The notes under the pieces are model-generated. The model was not told the DNA's origin and ran no database searches. It saw only the letters and a program-made list of their open reading frames with translations. A DNA stretch of 27,283 bases. It comes from CAYMOV01 sp964392085 (lineage in GTDB: Bacteria; Oederibacteriota; Muellerivitia; Muellerivitales; Muellerivitaceae). The first letter of the stretch is position 1, and each line of letters begins with the position of its first letter. A program made the translations under genes and the position numbers. Below, piece by piece: positions 21,514-27,283 of this stretch. Location: the NCBI GenBank assembly GCA_964392085.1, contig CAYMOV010000030.1, positions 1 through 27,283 on the forward strand, written 5' to 3'.

Positions 21514-24500
21514 GTGGAAGTAAAACGTTTTTATAAAACCTCACGTTTGAAAACGCTTGTCCTTATGGGCGGGTTGTATCTGCTGTACCCCTTGGCCTTC
21601 ACGGCCCCTACCATCGTAAAGTCCGCCGACAATTTCACCCCCAAGGTTTTGGACACCTTCAGGTATTACCTCGTCTACGACAACCCGGGCGGTTCCTCCA
21701 CGACCACTTCCATCGCGGACGCGGTGCCGGCGGGTCTCACCGTCGTGGGGACAAGCGCCGGCGGGACCGTGGGCGGGGGCACCGTCACCTGGAACCTTGG
21801 ATCGGTTACCTGCCAGAACACCACCTTGACCCTCAAGCCCTGGGGCGACACCGCGGGCGCCTGGGGCAAGGCCGCCCAGGTCCAGAACAACGACGCCACC
21901 TGGGCCACCTCAACCACCGACGCCTTCACCACCTACCAATCCAACATGTTCTACCTGGATCCCCTGACGGGCTACTCGGTGTCCTCAGTCTCCTCCGTCA
22001 AGTTGGTCTTCGTCTGGCATAAGCCCAACACGGGCGACAACGTGGTGGCGAAGTTCTCGAACGACGGCGACGATTCCACCCTGGAGGGGGCCACGACCCT
22101 GACAGCGGGGAATGGCCAAGCCTCCGACGTCACCGAGACCTGGGACATCACCGGCCTTTCCACTTGGAACCTCACCAGCCTCCAACGCCTGCACCCCTAC
22201 ATCGAGCACCAATCCGGCGGCGTTGCCATGACCGCTTACATGAACCAGGTGTCCGCGGTGGTGGCGTTCCAATCCTGCGGCAAGTCGGTCTGGTACGACG
22301 CGTTGGTGACCAACAGCCTTAAGAACGGCGATGTGGTGCCCAACACCGCCCAGGTGGTCGTGGACGGCACCACCTACAACTCCCCCAGCGTCTCGGTGAC
22401 GGTCAAGGGACCGGTGCTTACCATCACCAAGAGCGCCCAACCCACCATGGTGCTACCCGGCGACACGGTGGAATACGTCCTTCATTACAGCGTCCAGACC
22501 GCGGGCCTCTCGGTGTTCGATGACTTCAACGACAACTTGGGGACCGACTCCGGGAACGGGACGCAGACCATCTTCCCCGGCTGGGCCACCGACCATGGCA
22601 ACTCGGGTTGGAGCAACGCCGGCGGGGTCATCACCAACCTCCAAAACGCGTATTACACGTTGTACCGAAACGACACGCCCAAGTTCTCCGATGGGACCAT
22701 TTCCATGGATTTCCTGCTGGGGACGGGGGGGTCCGGCAATACCGCGATCCAGTTCCTGTACGACCCGGCCGACGGGAAGGGATATAAGTCCAAGGTGTAC
22801 AACGACGGGGCCGGAAACTATTTCGTGGACGTCCAAACGAGCCCCACCTGGCTGCAGGTCTGCGGCGCCGCGCCGTTGCCGGGTTTCAACCCGAACGTTT
22901 GGCACAATATCCGCGTGGTCATCAAGAGCTACGTTTTCAACGTGTATATGGACAACGTCCTGGTCTTCAGCTGCAACGACCCCACCAATTACGCCAAGCG
23001 GCCGGGTTACGCCGGCATCTATAACGATGGGGGCGCGGCCCAATACGACAACTACCGAATCGGCGACGACCTGAACGCGATCAACGTGCGGTTGACCGAC
23101 ACGCTCCAGGCGGGGATGGCTTTCGCCTCGTCGACCCCGGCCGCGGTTCAGGCGGGCAACCTGTTGACCTGGAACCTGGGCTTGATGGGCGGCGGCCAAT
23201 CGGGCGACGTCCGGTACAAGGCCATCGTGCCCGCCGGCGCGGCGCCGGGCGCCGTGCTCCCCAACGTCGCGGCCGCCGCCGCGGATAACGCCCAAGTCAC
23301 GGTCACCGGTAACGCCGCCGTGACCGTCGTGAACCCCTTCACGAAAACCGCCAACCCGACCTCCCTCCCGGCTGGCGCGTCGGTGACCTATACCCTGTCC
23401 TACCAGGCGCCCGGGGGCGGAACGCCCATCTTGGACACCTTCTCCGGGACGAGCTGGACGGGGACCTGGATGTCCAACAACGCGTTCGCCACCTACTGGA
23501 CAGAGTCCGGCGGGGTGATGACCTTCGGCACCTGGGGCAAGGACGCCTTCACGGCCCTGGGGTCCGACGGCGTGAACGGCGCGGTGAGCGCCAATATGAC
23601 CTTCGTGGCGGGCCCCGACCAGGGCTTCGTCATGGGATACCAGGGCGGAAAGTACTACTACATCACGGTGAGCACGGGGTACGGCAACCCGGGTGACGAT
23701 ACGGTCGGGCTCTATTATTTCGACGGATCCGCGGCGGTGACGATCGCGCAACTGACGAACCAGGCGTTTCAACAAACCGCGCCCCCCGCGCTGGTGCCCG
23801 TGAAGGTGGTCCGCGGGGGTAACAAGTTCTTCGTGTACTACAACGGTGCCTTGATCGCCGCTTTCACGGACACGGCCAACCGCCTGCCGGGAGCCGGCAC
23901 CCAGGGCCTTTATACCTCGGCCTCCCCCCAGGTCTTCGACAATTTCAGCTGGCAGCCCAACCGGGTGGGGGCGATTTTGACCGACACCCTTCCGGCAAAC
24001 CTCACGTACGTCTCCTCGTCGCCCGCGGCGGCGGTCACCACCAACCCGGTGGTTTGGAACGTGGATGACGCGGCGCCCGGAAGCGTCGTGAACGTGACCC
24101 TGGTGGCCCAGATCGGCGCGGCGGCCCCCTCGGGCCCCCTCACCAACTGCGCGGCCCGGCAATTCATGACGGGTCCTGTGACGACGGCCTGCGCGGTCAT
24201 CACGGTGTCCGGCGTCGCCACGCCGACCTACACTTTTACGCCGACCCGGACCCCGACTTTCACGTTTACCCCGACTAATACCTTCACTTCAACGAATACC
24301 CCCACCCGGACCTTTACCGCGACGAACACCTTCACCCCGACCCCCACGCCGACCAAGACCAACACGGCGACTTTCACCTTCACTTTTACGCCCACCTCCA
24401 CGCCGACCGCCACTCGCACCTTTACCGCGACTTTCACGGCCACTCCTTCCCCGACCGCCACCTCGACCCCGACCCGAACCTTTACCCCGACGGCCACCCC

Positions 24501-26477
24501 CACCTCGACGACGACCGCCACCTTTACGGCCACCCGGACCGCGACCCCTACCTTCACGTTCACCCCGACCGCGACCAAGTCGCCGACTCCGACCCAGACG
24601 CCAACCCCCANNNNNNNNNNNNNNNNNNNNNNNNNNNNNNNNNNNNNNNNNNNNNNNNNNNNNNNNNNNNNNNNNNNNNNNNNNNNNNNNNNNNNNNNNN
24701 NNNNNNNNNNACGTTCACCCCGACCGCGACCAAGTCGCCGACTCCGACCCAGACGCCAACCCCCACCCCGACGAACACGAACAGCTTCACCAACACCTTT
24801 ACGCCGACGCCGACCTACACCCTTACCCCAACCCCCAGCCGGACCTTCACCCCGACCCCCACCTCGACCTACACCAACACGCCCACTCCGACCCCCACTA
24901 AAACCCCCACGCCGACATACACCTTCACGTCGACACCCACGAATACCTTCACACCCACGCCGACGAGCACCCCGACCCGGACACCCACCCCGACGATCAC
25001 CAACACCCCAGTCCCCTCCGCGACCGCGACGCCAACCCCCACCATCACGCCTACTTTTACTTTCACGAACACCCCGACTTCCACCTTCACCCCGACTTTC
25101 ACGCCGACCAAGTCGCCCACCCCAACCCAGACCCCGACGCCGACCCCTTCGCCGACCGCCACTTTCACCCCCACGAACTCACCGACGCTCACCTACACCC
25201 CGACGAGTACGCCGACGCCGACCCCGACATTCACGCGGACTTTCACCCCGACGCCCACCAACACCACGACCCATACCAATACCCAGACCCCGACCCCCAC
25301 CCCGAGCTTGACCCCCACCGCCACTTTCACCCCAACCATCACGAATACCCCGATTCCCTCGGCGACGGTGACGCCGACCCCAACGGTCACGAACACGCCG
25401 ACCTTCACCCAGACCCCAACCGCCACCTCCACACCGACGTTTACCCCAACCAAGTCACCCACCCCGACCCAGACCCCGACGCCGACGCCGACCGCGTCCT
25501 TCACCTTTACGAACATCCCGACGGCTACCTACACCCAGACCCAGACCCCGACGCCGACAGCGACCTCCACAGAGACCCTTACCCCAATGATCACGAACAC
25601 CCCGATCCCGTCGGCCACAGCCACGCCGAGTGCGACGGCCTCCCAGACTCCGACAGCTTCTTTAACGCTCACTGGGACCCCATCCTTCACGCCGACCTAC
25701 ACCCACACCCCGACTTGGACGCCCAGCTGGACCCCAACGACTACCGCTACGCCGACGCGGACGTTTACCCAAACGTCGACCTTGACCCCAACCGACACCT
25801 TCACCCCGGTTCCCTCCGCCACCGCGACGTTCACTCCAACCCAGACGTTTACCCAAACGTCGACCCTGACCCCGACCGTTACCTTCACGCCGTCGTTCAC
25901 CCCGACGTTCACGGCTTCCATTACCCTTTCATTCACGCCGACCTTCACTGCCACCTTCACGACCACCTTTACCCCAACCTTTACCCTGACTCCCACCTTG
26001 TCGGCGACTTGGACTTCCACCTCCAGCCCGACCTGGACGCCGACATGGACCTTCACCACGACCAAGACCTGGACGCCCTCCCCCAGCTTCACCCCGACCT
26101 GGACTCCCAGCTGGACTTGGACCCCCACGGCCACCCCGAGCCCGACCTTCACCGCCTCGCCGACGCAGACCTTCACCCCTACCCAACCCCCGGACACCTT
26201 TTACGTGGACCATAACGTCGTGTATCCATCGACCGGCCCGGTGTCCATCCATGTGGCTTTCTCGAACTTCTCCGGACCCTATCACCTGAAGATCTACAAC
26301 TCGGCGGGGGAGTGGATCCGGACATTGGTCGATGAACGGGCCTCGTCGCGGGTTGACGATTGGTACCCATGGGATGGGAAAAATGCGAGGGGCCAGCCCG
26401 TCGCGAGTGGGGTCTACATCATTCACTTGACCAGCCCGGTTCGGGCCCAATTTCGTCGAATCCTCGTGATCCGGTAG
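21514..26477 (+). CDS. Giant secreted protein: DUF11 Ig-like domains with inserted lectin-like domains, Thr/Pro repeat stalk, FlgD-type C-terminal domain
   Basis: The frame starts at GTG 21514 with a signal peptide (LVLMGGLYLLYPLAFTA, cleavage near residue 31). Three DUF11-type (conserved repeat) Ig-like domains follow; typical text is AQPTMVLPGDTVEYVLHYS, LTDTLQAGMAF and LTDTLPANLTYVSSSPAA. Two contain a laminin G/concanavalin-like beta-sandwich (about residues 333-513 and 640-810). The first holds a separate insert of about 140 residues (about 112-255). From about residue 905 comes roughly 600 residues of TPT-F-TPT-like repeats, then a terminal domain of about 95 residues with WDGKNARGQPVASGVYIIHL, typical of FlgD Ig-like domains. 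A 100-N gap (24611-24710) interrupts the repeat. The frame after the gap differs from that before, but deleting the Ns plus one copy of the flanking 55-bp duplication gives one frame of 1602 codons. Probably a cell-surface adhesin or polymer-binding stalk protein. Confidence 0.85.
24226..26195 (+). repeat. Thr/Pro-coding low-complexity repeat tract
   Basis: Nearly 2 kb of ACC/ACG/CCG/CCC codons encode T-P-T-x-T-x units with F, S, N, A, K or Q at the variable positions. Higher-order copies exist. The KSPTPTQTPTPTP block occurs at 24577, 24732, 25110 and 25452 (Lys codon positions), the first two being the two sides of the gap duplication. The TNTPxPSAT block has its variable codon at 25011, 25353 and 25605. 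For both blocks, one pair of copies is spaced exactly 342 bp. A further local duplication (ACGTTTACCCAAACGTCGAC) is at about 25761 and 25851. The product should be an extended, possibly O-glycosylated, stalk. Confidence 0.9.
24611..24710. other. Assembly gap (100 N) flanked by an exact 55-bp duplication
   Basis: The 55 bases before the gap (24556-24610) are identical to the 55 bases after it (24711-24765). A fixed 100-N spacer between ends that share exactly one k-mer length is the mark of unmerged de Bruijn graph edges at k=55. The real sequence may have no gap at all, or extra repeat units. Repeat copy number here is unreliable. Confidence 0.9.
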
Positions 26478-26618
26478 GTCCGCTCGGAGTTGTTTCATAT
26501 TTATAAGCCTAATGTTCAATGTGTATAAACGATGTGGCCTCCTGATTGAATAAACTTCCTTAAAACAGTGGGTTTTAAACCCGTCCTCCCAAAAGGGGTT
26601 ACGGGACTTGCCCGCGTG

Positions 26619-27283
26619 ATGAGTGTGTGGGCCATGACCCTCTTCCAGACCCGAAACCTTTCGTCCCTTTGGGCCATTCTCAGGCTATTCCTCTTATTAG
26701 GGATGGGCTTAGCCCAGGCCTTTTCACCATCCGAATCCGGGGCCGCCTGCACGCCTTCCTCCGCGAGGATCTGCGCGAACGCAGACGATTTGATCAGTAT
26801 TTGGCTCAACGGATCCAATGTGGGGACCTTCGCCTATGTGGGTAGTTATGACGGAACCGCCATTTCATGCCTCATCCTCACCGGCTCCGCTTTCGTGGCG
26901 GGTACCAACAGCTTGGCCGTGCGCGCAACGAGTACGGCGTCCCAACAGGTTTGGGGAAGCTGGAGCATGGATATCACCTGCTCGGACAGCACCCACGTTT
27001 ACGTTACGAACGGGACCGGTGCCGGCATTTCGGCCGATTACATCCAGGGGGTGGCTTGTGCCAGCCCCCCTACCCCCCCGGGGACCGGCACCAACTGGTA
27101 CGACTCCGCCTTCACCCCCAGCGGATGGGTGACCGCCGCCAACGTCACCGGCAGCCTGTGGGGCAAGCAGTTGTTGGACCCCCAGACCGGGGCCCTGATC
27201 TCGCCGGTCTCGTACAACAGCAGCGCCTACGCCCCCAGCAATTCCCCCACCTGCGACTTCCTGTTCATGCGCCAGTCCTTCAC
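26619..27283 (+). CDS. Secreted protein with galactose-binding-like modules, C-terminus cut by window edge
   Basis: An open frame runs from ATG 26619 (alternatives GTG 26616 and ATG 26634) off the right edge: 221 codons and two bases. A signal peptide is clear (LWAILRLFLLLGMGLAQAF). The mature part has CANADDLISIWLNGSNVGTF and later FVAGTNSLAVRATSTASQQV, a pattern ('aDD...ly.NG..vG...G.N.lav.a') typical of beta-sandwich, galactose-binding-like modules. A second unit starts near NWYDSAFTPSGWVTAANVTG. Cysteines at CTPSSARIC, ISCLIL, DITC and VACAS may form disulfides. It follows the giant surface protein by 141 bp on the same strand; the spacer is AT-rich and holds a small GGGTTTTAAACCC palindrome. 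A Thr/Pro stalk may follow beyond the window, but that cannot be seen. Confidence 0.8.
   Translation, partial: MSVWAMTLFQTRNLSSLWAILRLFLLLGMGLAQAFSPSESGAACTPSSARICANADDLISIWLNGSNVGTFAYVGSYDGTAISCLILTGSAFVAGTNSLAVRATSTASQQVWGSWSMDITCSDSTHVYVTNGTGAGISADYIQGVACASPPTPPGTGTNWYDSAFTPSGWVTAANVTGSLWGKQLLDPQTGALISPVSYNSSAYAPSNSPTCDFLFMRQSF

Noticed and set aside
24226..26195. CRISPR-like array in the repeat tract
   Set aside because: Repeats are codon-periodic, variable in length and lack unique spacers of uniform size; the frame is coding throughout.
24228..26197. Long minus-strand frames with Val-Gly-Val-Lys repeats across the Thr/Pro tract
   Set aside because: They are the exact antisense of the ACC/CCG codon repeat. 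They have no signal, start site or non-repeat domain, and the plus frame links to real domains at both ends.
25308..26477. Separate gene starting inside the Thr/Pro tract
   Set aside because: The start is an artefact of the frame shift created by the 100-N placeholder; the same frame is open back to 24711 and joins the upstream gene when the duplication is collapsed.

Overview
The window is 27.3 kb of GC-rich bacterial DNA. It carries 17 recognisable protein-coding genes, two of them cut by the window edges. No tRNA, rRNA, CRISPR array, transposase or phage gene was seen. The content suggests an uncultured Gram-negative-type bacterium: heptosyltransferase-like GT9, PilZ, a DksA/TraR zinc-finger protein, LemA/M48, and a very long Thr/Pro-linker surface protein ending in a FlgD-type Ig domain. 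The phylum cannot be fixed from sequence alone. A 100-N gap flanked by an exact 55-bp duplication shows that this is a short-read, de Bruijn graph draft or metagenome assembly.

Layout. (1) 1-12068, all minus strand, read from high to low coordinates: a DksA/TraR-like protein; a secreted NHL beta-propeller; a B12-type radical SAM enzyme; a UDP-glucuronate decarboxylase-like epimerase; a second radical SAM enzyme with an expanded cluster loop (CX12CX2C); a small anchored protein; a third radical SAM enzyme; two small membrane proteins with CxxC pairs; a GT4 glycosyltransferase; and an AglD/YbhN/MprF-type flippase-like protein that runs off the left edge. The core (epimerase, three radical SAM enzymes, glycosyltransferase, flippase) looks like an envelope glycolipid or polysaccharide locus. 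(2) 12198-16190, plus strand: an anchored hypothetical protein, LemA, an M48 metalloprotease with added GYF-like and zinc-ribbon domains, and a GT9 glycosyltransferase. (3) 16235-21269, minus strand: a HemD-HemE fusion, ferrochelatase and protoporphyrinogen/coproporphyrinogen oxidase (late heme synthesis, same order as Bacillus hemEHY), followed by a PilZ protein. (4) 21514 to the end, plus strand: a giant secreted DUF11/lectin-like/Thr-Pro-repeat protein, then the start of another secreted protein.

Points that stand out. An apparently undescribed composite intergenic element is present in three copies with exact internal spacing: a hairpin, 30 nt, then CTYAR. Two copies end in CGTAC and supply the stop codons of the upstream genes. 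The second radical SAM enzyme has an unusual cluster motif. HemD and HemE are fused. In the giant protein, lectin-like domains appear to be inserted inside DUF11 domains. Removing one copy of the 55-bp overlap together with the Ns restores a single 1602-codon frame through the assembly gap. Three other families of short intergenic repeat (GTGTCTCTGTGG-, CACCAAG- and GGAATTCGGAATG-type) also occur.

Because the DNA is GC-rich, long open frames occur antisense to nearly every real gene. These were ignored unless they showed protein-like features.
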